Shown: positions 44,501 through 54,495 of the stretch, in pieces
How the letters are laid out: each line of letters opens with the position of its first letter
Position numbering within the stretch: the first letter of the stretch is position 1
NCBI RefSeq assembly: GCF_025770735.1
Contig: NZ_JAODPB010000006.1
Span: 62,001-126,000, forward strand
Direction of reading: 5' to 3'
Length of the DNA: 64,000 bases
Source of the DNA: Shouchella tritolerans
GTDB lineage: Bacteria > Bacillota > Bacilli > Bacillales > Bacillaceae_D
The notes under the pieces: generated by a model
Seen by the model: only the letters and a program-made list of their open reading frames with translations
Told to the model about the DNA's origin: nothing
Database searches by the model: none
Program-made: the position numbers and the translations under genes

Positions 44501-45589
44501 TTAGCGTCTATCTGTATTCTTTTTACGCATTCTCGCAAAAAACTCATAAACAATTGGAACAATGACAAGTGTTAACAATGTAGAACTTGTTAATCCACCA
44601 ATGACCGTGACCCCTAACCCTTGTGATATAAATCCGCCATTTTCTGAGCTGATGGCTAATGGCAATAGTGCCCCAATCGTCGCAAGTGCAGTCATTAAAA
44701 TAGGTCTTAAGCGAGTAGAGCCGGCTTCTAGCAACGCTTCTCTAGTCGATAACCCTTGTTTCTCATTACGGATCACTCGATCGATGAACACAATCGCATT
44801 TGTCACCACTATGCCAATTAACATCAGCGCTCCAATCATGGCAGACACATCAAGTGGAACTTTGGCTATCCATAAACCAACTAAACTTCCAATGATGGTA
44901 AATGGTAAAGAAAACAAAATCGTAAATGGCGTCAGTGCGCCACCGAACGTAATGACTAAAATAAAGTAAACAATTGCGATTGCTGCAACCATTGCCAGCC
45001 CTAATTGAGTAAAGGACTCGGTAATTTGCTCAGAGACTCCCCCAAATTGAATACTTACCCCTTCTGGTAACTCCATCTCGTCTAGTTTATTTTCGAGACG
45101 ATTGGAAACACCGGCCTCATCTCTGCTAACAACATCCGCTTTAAGGGAAGCATGCATTTTTCCATCTCTGCGAGTCATCGTTTCAGGCGACTTTCCTTCT
45201 TGAATAGTGACTACATCAGAAACAGCAATAGACGTTCCGAGAGGGGTTTGTAGTTCCATTTCCTCCAAATCCTCAATGGTGTTATACGTTTTTTCCTCTA
45301 TTTCAATAAATACATCAATCGATTCCCCTTCATGTTTAACGGTTGTAAGGATTGGGGTTTCTTTTCCTTGGCTTAAAATTGTTCCTATTTGCGCCGTTGT
45401 TAAACCATATTGACTCAACTTGTTCTGATCAGGAATAAGGGTATATTGATCATATGCTTCTGCTAGACTAGATTCGACTTTATCCAAGCCCTCATGTTCT
45501 TCCATAACCGGCAACACATTATCAACAGCACGTTGAATATCGGCTATGCTCTCACCGTATACATATACTTCGATTCCACCACCTGTCAT
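44501..45589 (-). pseudogene. RND efflux pump, C-terminal part (split gene)
   Basis: 362 residues beginning MTGGGIEVYVYGES at an ATGA overlap with the end of the larger part. It contains the second porter region and the last six membrane segments of an AcrB/SwrC-type pump. No ribosome site precedes the ATG. The reading frame is shifted by -1 relative to the N-terminal part, exactly as expected from loss of one base in a single ~1057-residue gene. It could still be made by coupled reinitiation. Confidence 0.75.
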
Positions 45590-47670
45590 GCTGGCGAATT
45601 ATCGACGCTTCCCCACTCGCCCCGCTCTGTATTTTCGTTTAATGCCTTCATTACCGTGATGCTATCTTTGCTTATATCAACATCTTCATCAAACTGGATA
45701 AAAAATTGGGCCGAATGATCATCACCGACTCCCATCATAGGACCGGATGGAGTTCCCCCGCCGATTGAATAATGATAAAGAGCAATGCCATCATAACCAC
45801 TTAAAAATTGTTCTGCATGTTGAACGACTTCTTCTATGTCTTCCTGCGTCTGGCCTGGCTCTGGGCTGTATGTGACGGTCACTGTGCTTTGTTCGTCACC
45901 TGGTAAGAAGCTAACGCCTATAGAAGGAATTAAAAACAAACTCAAGATCAAGATGACGGTGGCACTGCCAAATGTGATGAGCTTATGGTTAAGCGCCCAG
46001 TCTAATACGTTTTGATAAAGAGAAGCCAGTTTGCCAGTGCCTTTTTTGCCCTTTTTTTGGCGATGGATCCCTTCTACATTCTTTTTAAATAGTGAATGAG
46101 AAAGCATAGGGACAATCGTGACGGCCACCAGTAAAGACGCAGCTAAAGCAAATACAACAGCTAAAGCGAATGGTAAAAACATTTCTCCGACCATCCCTTT
46201 GACGATTCCTAAAGGTAAAAATACGGCTATCGTCACAATCGTAGAAGAGAGAATCGGAATAAACATCTCCCTCGTTGCTTCTCTAATTAATTCTTTTCCA
46301 CGTCGTTTCTCGCCAGGTAAATGCATGCGCCGATAAATGTTTTCCATCACGACAATGGAATCATCAATCACTCGACCTACAGCAACTGTAAGTGCCCCTA
46401 ATGTCATCACATTTAAACTAACATCCATTTGCCAAAGTAGAAAAAGGGCGATCAATAAAGACAATGGAATCGATACGATGGAAATGAATGTTGTTCTAAC
46501 ATTTCTTAGGAATAACAAGATAATAATCACAGCAAAGATGATGCCAAATAACGCTTTATCTAACATTGCATTAACGGATTCTTCAATAGGCTCAGCCTGA
46601 TCCATCGTTGTTATCGCTGTAAAGCCCAACTCTTTTTCAAAGTCTGCAATCGCTTCTTTGACAACGTTTACAACTTCAACCGTATTTGCTTCCGGTGCTT
46701 TCACGATCTGAATCCCGATGGACTCCTCGCCGTTTGTTCTGGAAATAGACTCTACTTTATTAACTACTTCAACATCAGCTATTTCACTAAGTTTGACAGT
46801 AGTTGCTTCTCCATCCCCATTCTGTTCGGTTATGGTTTCATGTGCAGATCGGGATTGCCCCAAAACATCGTCCTGTTGTTCCGGAACGCTTCCGGACTGT
46901 CCTGTATCCAATCCAGCCGTTGATTGTGGAGGTATAGGTAACTCCAAAGCCTTTAAGTCTTCTACCGTCTCAATATCTCCATCAATGACGACATTTTTGA
47001 TCGTTCCACCAAAATCAGTTAAGCCTAAAGGGAATGTCATATCTGATCCTTGAATTGTTTGTTGGACTTTTTCATCATTCAACCCATACTGCGCCATTTT
47101 GTCTTCGTCAAAACGAATCGCGACTTCGTTCAGTTGTTGACCGGACATCTGTATTTTTGCCACACCATTGATTCCCTCTAAAGCTGGAATCACTTCACGT
47201 TCTATAGTGCCTGTTAATTGTTCTAGCGTAGCATTAGCATTACTAATACTTACAGACATCACTGGAAACGCATCAAAACTTAAACGCGAGACTTGCGGAC
47301 TATTGGAACTCTCAGGTAAAGAAATATCAGCTAGCGCTTCTTTTACTTCATTCGTCGCTACGTCCATATCTGTATCGAAATCAAAACCAAGTTGCACAGA
47401 TGAAGCATTTGCCATTGAAGAAGAGTTTACTAGTGTAACGCCTTTTAGGTTTTGGATCCTTTGCTCAATGGGAACCGTCACATCATTCATGACCTCATCC
47501 GGTGTAGCACCAGGGTACGAAGTAACAACAGATATGCTTGGAAACTGAATATCGGGCATCATTTCTTGTTTCATATTGAGTCCAGAAAATAGGCCGATAC
47601 AGATCACCATTACCGTTAAGATCCAAACTGCAAATTTGTTATTCAAAGAAAAATCAATTAATTTTTTCAT
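45586..47670 (-). pseudogene. RND efflux pump, N-terminal part (split gene)
   Basis: 694 residues from the ATG at 47670 (GAGGT upstream). It contains the first membrane segment, the first large porter loop and the membrane block with VDDSIVVMENIYR near residue 400, and stops in the middle of the second porter loop. Intact SwrC-like pumps are about 1050-1065 residues, and the two parts sum to 1056. Related Bacillus pumps export surfactin and other amphiphiles. Without the C-terminal part it would not form a pump. A TetR gene lies upstream. Confidence 0.78.
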
Positions 47671-48087
47671 GGGACAATACCTCACTCATTTTTTGCTTTC
47701 ATTTTTTCTTCATTAACTATGTAGAAACAGAGATTGTATGGAATGAGAAATATCCAATATTAAAGGAATATGGGCGAAATGATTTTCAGCGTTGTTGTCT
47801 TAGTTGTGGATTGTTGTCAGGACGACTTAGTGGAATATGCATTTATTTTGTAAAAAGCGGATTGTCCGAACTCACGTAGACTCGCGTGGACAATCCGTGT
47901 GAGGGAACTTCATAGTCCAAAAGTTACTTTCATTTCTCGTTTATTACCCTTAAAAAAAGCATGAGTAAATCTTATGTTACTTCGGTTGGATCTTTTAACA
48001 AAACAAACACTCTGCTCTCAACATGGATTGATTTCTTGATAAACTAGCTAAGCAAGTTTAAATCACCATTTTCAAAAACTTCCTCTC
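47671..48087. other. gap between the TetR and RND genes
   Basis: No gene. A 10-bp perfect stem, CGGATTGTCC (47858-47867) with GGACAATCCG (47888-47897), is followed on the minus strand by CTTTTTA, so it probably terminates the TetR transcript and the RND gene needs a separate promoter, which I did not locate with confidence. Confidence 0.6.
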
Positions 48088-48702
48088 TTAATCCTTCTCA
48101 AGTCCTTTCTTTATGAGATTCATTTGGGTTCTGTAATTATTTATTGCTTCTTCGATACTAAGATCTTTAGCAAATTTTTCACTTAGATTTTGAAAAGTAA
48201 TCGTTTTAATGATTTGGATGGCGTAATAGAGTTCTTTATCGTTAGAAACATTAAGCTTATCCATATCTATCAATTGACTCACTACATTCAAATTCTTGTC
48301 TAGCCCATTCTGATAAATCATTTTTGAAAAGCTACTCTCTACTTTATGGTTCATGTTCATTAGTGCATTCCCAAAGAACCTTCTATTTTCACTCTTTTGC
48401 AGCTCTTTTAATATTTCATGAAACATCACTTCCATCGTATGAAATAAATCGCCATGAGCGTTTTTCAACGTCATCAGAAATTTTTGCTGTTTCTCCTTGG
48501 CATAACTATTTAATATATAAAAAAAGGCATCTTCTTTATCTTCAAAGTACTGGTAAAAACTCCCCCTTGAGATTTCCGCTTCTTTTACTATATTCGCAAT
48601 AAGTGCATCTGGTAATGGGACTCTAGAAAACTCCTTTCTTGCAGCGTTTATAATGATTTGTTGCTTGCCTTCAGGTAAATTAAAAAAAGTTGAATTCGGC
48701 AA
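48088..48702 (-). CDS. TetR-family repressor
   Basis: 204 residues, TTG start with AAAGGAGAG upstream. The N-terminal helix-turn-helix is IVKEAEISRGSFYQYFEDKEDAF (residues ~38-60); the rest is a helical ligand domain. It lies upstream of the RND pump on the same strand, and three copies of TGACACNGTGTCA-type palindromes stand directly before its start, so it is very probably autoregulated and controls the pump or the divergent genes. Confidence 0.88.
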   Translation of the reverse strand: MPNSTFFNLPEGKQQIIINAARKEFSRVPLPDALIANIVKEAEISRGSFYQYFEDKEDAFFYILNSYAKEKQQKFLMTLKNAHGDLFHTMEVMFHEILKELQKSENRRFFGNALMNMNHKVESSFSKMIYQNGLDKNLNVVSQLIDMDKLNVSNDKELYYAIQIIKTITFQNLSEKFAKDLSIEEAINNYRTQMNLIKKGLEKD

Positions 48703-48728
48703 TCTTATTTTCTCTCCTTTTATTGTAA

Positions 48729-48804
48729 TGACACGGTGTCATTTCTTAGAACCAAGACTAAATGACACCGTGTCATTTGTCAACTATTTTATGACACAAT
48801 GTCA
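48729..48804. promoter_or_regulatory. triple TetR operator
   Basis: TGACACGGTGTCA (48729-48741), TGACACCGTGTCA (48763-48775) and TGACACAATGTCA (48792-48804). The first two are perfect or near-perfect palindromes, the third has a variant centre. Starts are 34 and 29 bp apart, about three helical turns, so the proteins could bind on one face. Confidence 0.8.
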
Positions 48805-48864
48805 CTTTTCATGCCTTGTCATATACGTATAAAACCGTTTTTCTATCCTTAGAACATGCTAAAA

Positions 48865-48962
48865 TTAACCAGTTAACAAAAAGCAAAGATTCTATAACGC
48901 ACACTATTAAACATTGACTTTCCCTTTTTAGAGAGTTACAATCATTATAGTTAACTGGTTAA
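48865..48962 (+). promoter_or_regulatory. promoter and paired operators of the MarR-MFS unit
   Basis: TTGACT (48914-48919), 17-bp spacer, TACAAT (48937-48942). The palindromes TTAACCAGTTAA (48865-48876) and TTAACTGGTTAA (48951-48962) are each other's complement and flank the promoter; the second lies just past the expected transcription start. Confidence 0.7.
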
Positions 48963-48994
48963 TAATATTGATTAAAGAAAGATAGGTGAATCAA

Positions 48995-49456
48995 ATGAAT
49001 AAAAGAGAACAAGCACTCGAAGCACTGGAACAAGTCATTAAAGAAAGAGAAGCAGCTGACAGAAGAAGGAAGGCAATGAAAGGCAGCCAGGAGGAAGCGA
49101 TTGTTTCTGATTGGACACTGACTCAATTACACATTGTGGCGATTGTAAAAGAAAAAGAAAGAGCGAATAATACCATGCTCGCAGAACATTTAAACGTATC
49201 GAAACCAGCTGTTACAAAAGCAGTAAAGAAATTATTGGATCAGCAAATCCTTGAAAAAATACAACAAGCAGATAACAAAAAAGAAGTGTTTTATCGTCTA
49301 ACGAAATCAGGAGAGATGCTCGCCTTTATCCATGATCAATTGCATGAACAAGCAAGAAATCGTTACATGCGGATTTTTGCTGAATTTAATTCAACAGAAT
49401 TAGAAACGATTATTCGTTTTTTACATGCTCTTACAGAAAATATCAAGTCACATTAA
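48995..49456 (+). CDS. MarR-family regulator
   Basis: 153 residues from the ATG at 48995 (AGGTG upstream). Winged helix with LNVSKPAVTKAVKKLLDQQILEK (residues ~62-85). It is 21 bp upstream of an MFS gene on the same strand, and two identical palindromes bracket its promoter, so autoregulation and control of the transporter are likely. The inducer is unknown. Confidence 0.87.
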   Translation: MNKREQALEALEQVIKEREAADRRRKAMKGSQEEAIVSDWTLTQLHIVAIVKEKERANNTMLAEHLNVSKPAVTKAVKKLLDQQILEKIQQADNKKEVFYRLTKSGEMLAFIHDQLHEQARNRYMRIFAEFNSTELETIIRFLHALTENIKSH

Positions 49457-49477
49457 ATAGAAAGTAGGGAATCAGGT

Positions 49478-50662
49478 ATGACGCGACAATGGGCTCATGG
49501 AAAACTGCTTATACTGTATTTGTTGAGCATTAGCAGTTTTTTTGCTTCCTTGAATCAAAATATTTATACACCGGTCATTCCCCTTATTCGAGATACCTTT
49601 AACGTGTCAATTCATTGGGTCAACTTCACAGTGAGCAGTTTTATTCTGACTATAGCGCTTGTACAACTCTGTTTAGGGTCAGTAATCGATCGAAAAAATC
49701 AAAAAAGGTTATTAATACTAGGGTTTGCCTTAATGGGAATGTCGACGATCGTTTGTGTATTCACCAATCATTTTATGCTCTTTACGATTTGTAGGATGAT
49801 TCAAGCGGTTGGGGCTGGAATTATCCCCTTGGTAACAATCAATATGATTTCACACGTATTTAAAGGGGAAGAAAGAGGAAACGCAATGGGTACCTATCAG
49901 ATCGTACTTACTCTAGCCCCAGCGGTTTCTCCAGTACTCGGCGGATTAGTAGGAGAGTATTTTGGTTACGAAGGAATCTTCCTATTTCTTTCGCTTATTT
50001 CTGCTATATTGCTTTTGTTCATGATGTACGTACTTCCTGACAATGGTAATAAAAAAGAGTATTCGCAAAAGCACGTTAGTTTTTTACAAACGTACCGTTC
50101 CGTTTTTTCTAATCGTGTTGTTTTTATAATGATGTTGATAAGCTTCTTTGTGTTTTTTATATACTTTGCTATTCTTGTATTTTTACCGGTATTACTTCGG
50201 GATCATTATCAAGTTGATTTACAAAACATCGGATTATTGTATTTACCTCTAACTGTAAGCATGATTATAGGCAGTGTGCTCTTTAAAAAGTTACAAAGAA
50301 AAATAGCACTAGGTAAGCTGTATAGAGCCACTCTGTTTGTCATGCCAGCGTTGATTATCCTTTTTGGCATACTCCATACGAAAACGATTATCGGTTTAAG
50401 CACGTTGTTGTTTTTATATGGCGTCACTATCGGTTTTGCGCCCCCATTGTTTTCGACAATGATCAGTAATAAAATTTCAGAATATAGAGGTGCTGCCTTA
50501 GGAATGTTTAATTTTATCCGTTATTCCGGCATGGCCATCGGCGGTATGTTTACAGGATTAAGTCAAGTTCTACCGAGTACATTCATCTTTATTTCTTTAG
50601 GCATTTTGCTATTGATTATTTCTTTTTGCCAGTATCCTCTTTTCATGAGAAAAGGTTTGTGA
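49478..50662 (+). CDS. MFS multidrug-type transporter
   Basis: 394 residues, 12 predicted membrane segments, DHA1-like drug:proton antiporter. The motif-A region is LCLGSVIDRKNQKRLLI near residue 65 and motif C GGLVGEYFGY near 150. It forms an operon with the MarR gene. Substrates are not predictable. Confidence 0.85.
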   Translation: MTRQWAHGKLLILYLLSISSFFASLNQNIYTPVIPLIRDTFNVSIHWVNFTVSSFILTIALVQLCLGSVIDRKNQKRLLILGFALMGMSTIVCVFTNHFMLFTICRMIQAVGAGIIPLVTINMISHVFKGEERGNAMGTYQIVLTLAPAVSPVLGGLVGEYFGYEGIFLFLSLISAILLLFMMYVLPDNGNKKEYSQKHVSFLQTYRSVFSNRVVFIMMLISFFVFFIYFAILVFLPVLLRDHYQVDLQNIGLLYLPLTVSMIIGSVLFKKLQRKIALGKLYRATLFVMPALIILFGILHTKTIIGLSTLLFLYGVTIGFAPPLFSTMISNKISEYRGAALGMFNFIRYSGMAIGGMFTGLSQVLPSTFIFISLGILLLIISFCQYPLFMRKGL

Positions 50663-51131
50663 CGGACTGAAGTCTCCTATTTTATTTTCAGGTTAGAATG
50701 GTTTGATTTCTTTTTTGTTAGTATAACTTCCCCCTGCTTTTTCAAGTACAAGGGAAAGATTAATAGCTCATGCAAACAACCATTTCTTCGAATTATGATG
50801 AAGAAATGGTTGTTTATGATTTATGCCGATCCTAATACTTCATCCTTTGAGAATAAGATCCTTGAAGGAGCAGGTATTATTAGAAAATTAGAATTCATTT
50901 TGTTTCTAGCTTTTCTCAATTATCCCCAACAAGCTTGACAGCTTTACTTTTGCTATCCAATTGTCGAATTTTTGGAACGCAGTTCATTGGTAGGTATAGA
51001 TTAGGTCTTTTATTTACGCACAAATTCTTAAAATATATGTGTATTCCAATTAATGTAATTAATGTTGAAGTCCCCTAACAAACATGTTACGCTCATTTTA
51101 TCGGTCGATAAAATCGAGGAGGGGCGTTAAG
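50663..51131 (+). other. intergenic region with long hairpin and operator
   Basis: No gene seen. A perfect 16-bp stem (50774-50789 / 50800-50815) follows the MFS gene and may be its terminator, though no strong T-run follows. Just before the next gene ATTTTATCG (51095-51103) and CGATAAAAT (51106-51114) form a nine-base palindrome two bases apart, between a weak promoter (TTGAAG 51065-51070, TACGCT 51088-51093) and the ribosome site, an operator position suited to the TetR gene downstream. Confidence 0.55.
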
Positions 51132-52196
51132 ATGTTTTTAGCAATCAATGAAATGAAGCATTCCAAATTACGCTATGCCTTGGTGATAGGTGTTATGTTC
51201 TTGATCGCCTATTTGGTCTTTTTTTTAACGGGATTAGCCTATGGCCTGGCACAGGAAAATCGTATGGTCGTAGATAAATGGGACGCCGATCACATATTAT
51301 TAGCGGAAGAATCAAATAACAATTTAAACATGTCAATGGTCTCAACAAATGTATTTGACGACGTTTCCGCTGATAAGAAAGCGATTTTAGCGCAAACTGC
51401 CGGTGTGATCACACAAGAAGATGTCGATGAAAAGGTGAATGTTCAGTTTTTTGGCATTGTGCCAGACCAATTTTTAGTCCCGAACATTATTGAGGGAGAA
51501 ATGTTTGCAAACGATAATGAAACAGTTGCTGATGTGAGCTTAAAAGAGCAATACGGCCTGTCATTAGGAGATCGTATAACATTAGCAGGCAACGAGAAAG
51601 AATTGACAATCGTTGGTTTTACAGAAGATGCAAAGTTCACTGTATCGCCAGTTTTATACACGTCAATCAGTGCTAACCAAGAAATTCGTTTTGATCAGCC
51701 AGAAACAGTCGATGAGGCGCCTATTAATGCAATTGTGACGAGGGGGCAACTGAATGACACGCCAGATGAGTTAGAAACAGTAAATATCGCCACTTTCATC
51801 AATGAACTTCCTGGTTACAGTGCACAAGTACTAACGTTTGGGTTTATGATTGGATTTCTCATTATCATTGCCGCCATTGTTATTGGCATATTTGTTTATG
51901 TGCTGACTATGCAAAAGTCGGAAATTTTTGGGGTAATGAAAGCTCAAGGCATTTCTAGTCGATATATATCAACTTCTGTTATTGCGCAAACGTTCTTATT
52001 AACATTATTAGGTGTCATGATCGGCTTACTGTCAACTTTGGGTACATCCTTGCTGTTGCCAGAAGCGGTGCCTTTCCAAGTAAATATCGAATTTTTCACA
52101 GGAATTAGTGGGCTCATCATACTAATCGCTGTTTTAGGTGCATTTTTCTCAGTAAGAAGCATCGTAAAAATTGATCCATTGAAGGCAATTGGATAG
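51132..52196 (+). CDS. ABC transporter permease, FtsX/MacB type
   Basis: 354 residues from the ATG at 51132 (GAGGAGGGG upstream). One N-terminal membrane segment, a ~200-residue extracellular domain, then three C-terminal membrane segments, the FtsX-like layout of DevC/MacB permeases. It partners the ATPase encoded 10 bp downstream. Such systems export peptides, lipoproteins or drugs or transmit a mechanical signal; the TetR gene that follows suggests drug efflux or envelope stress. Confidence 0.86.
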   Translation: MFLAINEMKHSKLRYALVIGVMFLIAYLVFFLTGLAYGLAQENRMVVDKWDADHILLAEESNNNLNMSMVSTNVFDDVSADKKAILAQTAGVITQEDVDEKVNVQFFGIVPDQFLVPNIIEGEMFANDNETVADVSLKEQYGLSLGDRITLAGNEKELTIVGFTEDAKFTVSPVLYTSISANQEIRFDQPETVDEAPINAIVTRGQLNDTPDELETVNIATFINELPGYSAQVLTFGFMIGFLIIIAAIVIGIFVYVLTMQKSEIFGVMKAQGISSRYISTSVIAQTFLLTLLGVMIGLLSTLGTSLLLPEAVPFQVNIEFFTGISGLIILIAVLGAFFSVRSIVKIDPLKAIG

Positions 52197-52206
52197 GAGT
52201 GAGAAC

Positions 52207-52875
52207 ATGGGGGCAATTGAATTTAAACAAGTGAAAAAAACGTTCAAAGATGGTGCTCATACAATTGAAGCGTTAAAGAAAACAGATTTCGCGGTAGAAA
52301 AAGGAGAGTTTGTCGCTATTATCGGCCCATCTGGTTCTGGAAAAAGCACGTTTCTAACGATTGCCGGTGGATTGCAAGCGCCTTCCGAGGGAGAAGTATT
52401 GATTAATGGTAAACCTTTTAGCAAAAAGAAAGAACGAGAGAGAGCCAAACGAAGATTTAAAGAGATTGGATTTGTTTTACAATCATCAAACCTTGTGCCA
52501 TTCTTGACAGTACAACAACAACTACAGCTTGTTGATAAAATAAGCAAAGAAAAAAGAAATCAGACAGCCGACCACCTCTTTACACAATTAGGCATTGACA
52601 AATTGAAAAAGAAATACCCAGAAGAGCTTTCTGGCGGTGAGCGTCAACGAGTCGCGATTGCTCGAGCTTTGTACCACGACCCGACGATCATTTTAGCTGA
52701 TGAGCCGACCGCAAGCTTGGACACAGAAAAAGCGTATGAAGTTGCTGAGATATTGGCAAAAGAAACGAAAAAAAACAATAAAGCAACGATCATGGTTACC
52801 CATGACACACGTTTAATCGATTATTGTGACCGTGTGTTAATCATGAAAGACGGGACTTTGAAAGAAAACATGTAA
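52207..52875 (+). CDS. ABC transporter ATP-binding protein, LolD/MacB type
   Basis: 222 residues from the ATG at 52207 (AGGAGTG upstream). Walker A GPSGSGKST near residue 38, ABC signature LSGGERQR near 140 and Walker B ILADEPTASLD near 160 are complete. It energises the preceding permease. The two genes are 10 bp apart and are followed by a TetR gene. Confidence 0.92.
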   Translation: MGAIEFKQVKKTFKDGAHTIEALKKTDFAVEKGEFVAIIGPSGSGKSTFLTIAGGLQAPSEGEVLINGKPFSKKKERERAKRRFKEIGFVLQSSNLVPFLTVQQQLQLVDKISKEKRNQTADHLFTQLGIDKLKKKYPEELSGGERQRVAIARALYHDPTIILADEPTASLDTEKAYEVAEILAKETKKNNKATIMVTHDTRLIDYCDRVLIMKDGTLKENM

Positions 52876-52990
52876 CATAGAAAAAGGAGCACAACTAAGA
52901 AAAGACAATTATACAGTGAACAATGCCTTTCGATCAAAGCCCATTGTTGAAGGAAGTAACATTAAAATCGATGTTTCTAGGTGATTAAAC

Positions 52991-53530
52991 ATGTATGATA
53001 ACATTTTAAATGTAGCTGAAAAATTGTTTATGCAACAAGGCTATCAGGCTACATCCACAAGACAAATTGCTGATACTTTAGGGATTACTCAACCGAACTT
53101 GTACTACTATTTCAAGAAAAAGGAAGAGATTTATTACCATGTCATGCTCCGCTTGGCCACAGAGGTATCTGGAAAGTTAGAACGGATGTCTTCAAATAAG
53201 CAACAGCCTTTTGAAGAGAAAATACGAAACATGGTTTATTATTTGCAGCAACGCCACCCCTTTAATCTGTTTATGATGTTGCATGACATCCAACATACGT
53301 TATCGCCAGACATTGCAGACAAATTATTTGTCCTTTGGACCACGTCCTATAAAAAACCGTTTATTGAGCTGCTAAAAGGCAGTAAGTTGCATCTCAGAAG
53401 CACGATTGATCCAGAATTTGCGGTAAGCCAACTGTTTATCTCGATTTCCTCTTACTTTCATGCACCTCAAAAAGAGGGGCAGATCGACCGTGCCATTGAT
53501 CTCTTTTTATATGGAATATTGGATGAATAA
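52991..53530 (+). CDS. TetR-family repressor
   Basis: 179 residues. Helix-turn-helix ATSTRQIADTLGITQPNLYYYFKKKEEIYYHV near residues 20-52, then a helical ligand domain. It is the third gene of the permease-ATPase unit, and the nine-base palindrome before the permease is the likely operator. The ligand is unknown. Confidence 0.87.
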   Translation: MYDNILNVAEKLFMQQGYQATSTRQIADTLGITQPNLYYYFKKKEEIYYHVMLRLATEVSGKLERMSSNKQQPFEEKIRNMVYYLQQRHPFNLFMMLHDIQHTLSPDIADKLFVLWTTSYKKPFIELLKGSKLHLRSTIDPEFAVSQLFISISSYFHAPQKEGQIDRAIDLFLYGILDE

Positions 53531-53888
53531 AACTAAGAGTGAATTAAAAGCAGTTTAAGGAATCAACAAATTTTATAGTTAAAAGTACACAAAAACACAT
53601 AGCAATGAAAAGAGTGTTAGTAACTTGTAAAAGGGTTCAAACCCTCTCTAGATTGATTAAAGGAGTGAACATTCTCCAATTCTTGCCTGTATTCGTGGAA
53701 GAAACGGGACTTGGCATTGTCCACCCTGCTAGCGTTGTTTCTTTGATTTAATCGGTCTTTTAGGCTCGTCTACAGTCGTACTTTACCTTTATTAGTGTAG
53801 TAGTGATCTTTCCCTTGATCATCTCGTAAGCAAGATGGTCAAGGGAATATATCGTGATCACGCACCCGCACATTGAAATTTGCGAAAG
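53531..53888 (+). pseudogene. possible decayed transporter fragment
   Basis: At about 53671-53750 a plus-strand frame reads ILQFLPVFVEETGLGI and HPASVVSL before hitting a stop, with further hydrophobic pieces in other frames to ~53830. This looks like the remains of a membrane gene, but there is no start and no continuous domain. Otherwise nothing is seen. Confidence 0.3.
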
Positions 53889-54254
53889 CTAAAAACGAAT
53901 CATTTTGGCTGCAATCCATATAACGAGTATTAAAGCGATAAGAAACTGAATCCAGTACCCTTTTGTAGAAGGACCACTTTCCTTCCTTGCCACCGATTTA
54001 GAGAGAATCAATTCCATTGTCCAGATGAGCCACAGTGCTAAAATCCCTTTGATAACGTATAACCATGGGAATTTGAGTACGATTAACATTCCCAGCCCGG
54101 AAACGATCATAATCACGTATAACAAGCGCAATAGCATTTGCGTTATTTTTTTGCCCTTAGGTTTTCCTATTTTTAATAAAATAAATGCGAGGAAAAAAAG
54201 CAAAATGGTAATGCGCCACAAACCTGCATGTGATTGAAATAATAGGTCCAACAT
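53889..54254 (-). CDS. yisL: YisL-type DUF1516 membrane protein
   Basis: 121 residues from the ATG at 54254 (AAGGAG ten bases upstream; an ATG at 54263 would abut the site). Four membrane segments in the UPF0344/YisL pattern (LRLLYVIMIVSGLGMLI, KGILALWLIWTMELIL). The function is unknown. It stands alone. Confidence 0.72.
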   Translation of the reverse strand: MLDLLFQSHAGLWRITILLFFLAFILLKIGKPKGKKITQMLLRLLYVIMIVSGLGMLIVLKFPWLYVIKGILALWLIWTMELILSKSVARKESGPSTKGYWIQFLIALILVIWIAAKMIRF

Positions 54255-54495
54255 TTTTAACATCTCCTTCTATAATGATCTGCTACTCATTTTTGCAGTG
54301 TATACACCCTTCTGCCATTGCCATCATGTTATAAACCAACATACTCAATAATGATAATCATTCTCAATAAAAAGATGCAAGAATCCCCTCACTTTTAAAA
54401 CGCCCACCTGGTAACGAAAGTGCAATGAATGCAGATATCGTTCTTTATACTAGATTTTCAGCTTCTAAACGACATGCACATATTCAATTGCTTGA

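Noticed and set aside
47671-48087. Extra TetR operators before the RND gene
   Set aside because: No TGACAC palindrome was found in this gap; only a terminator-like stem.
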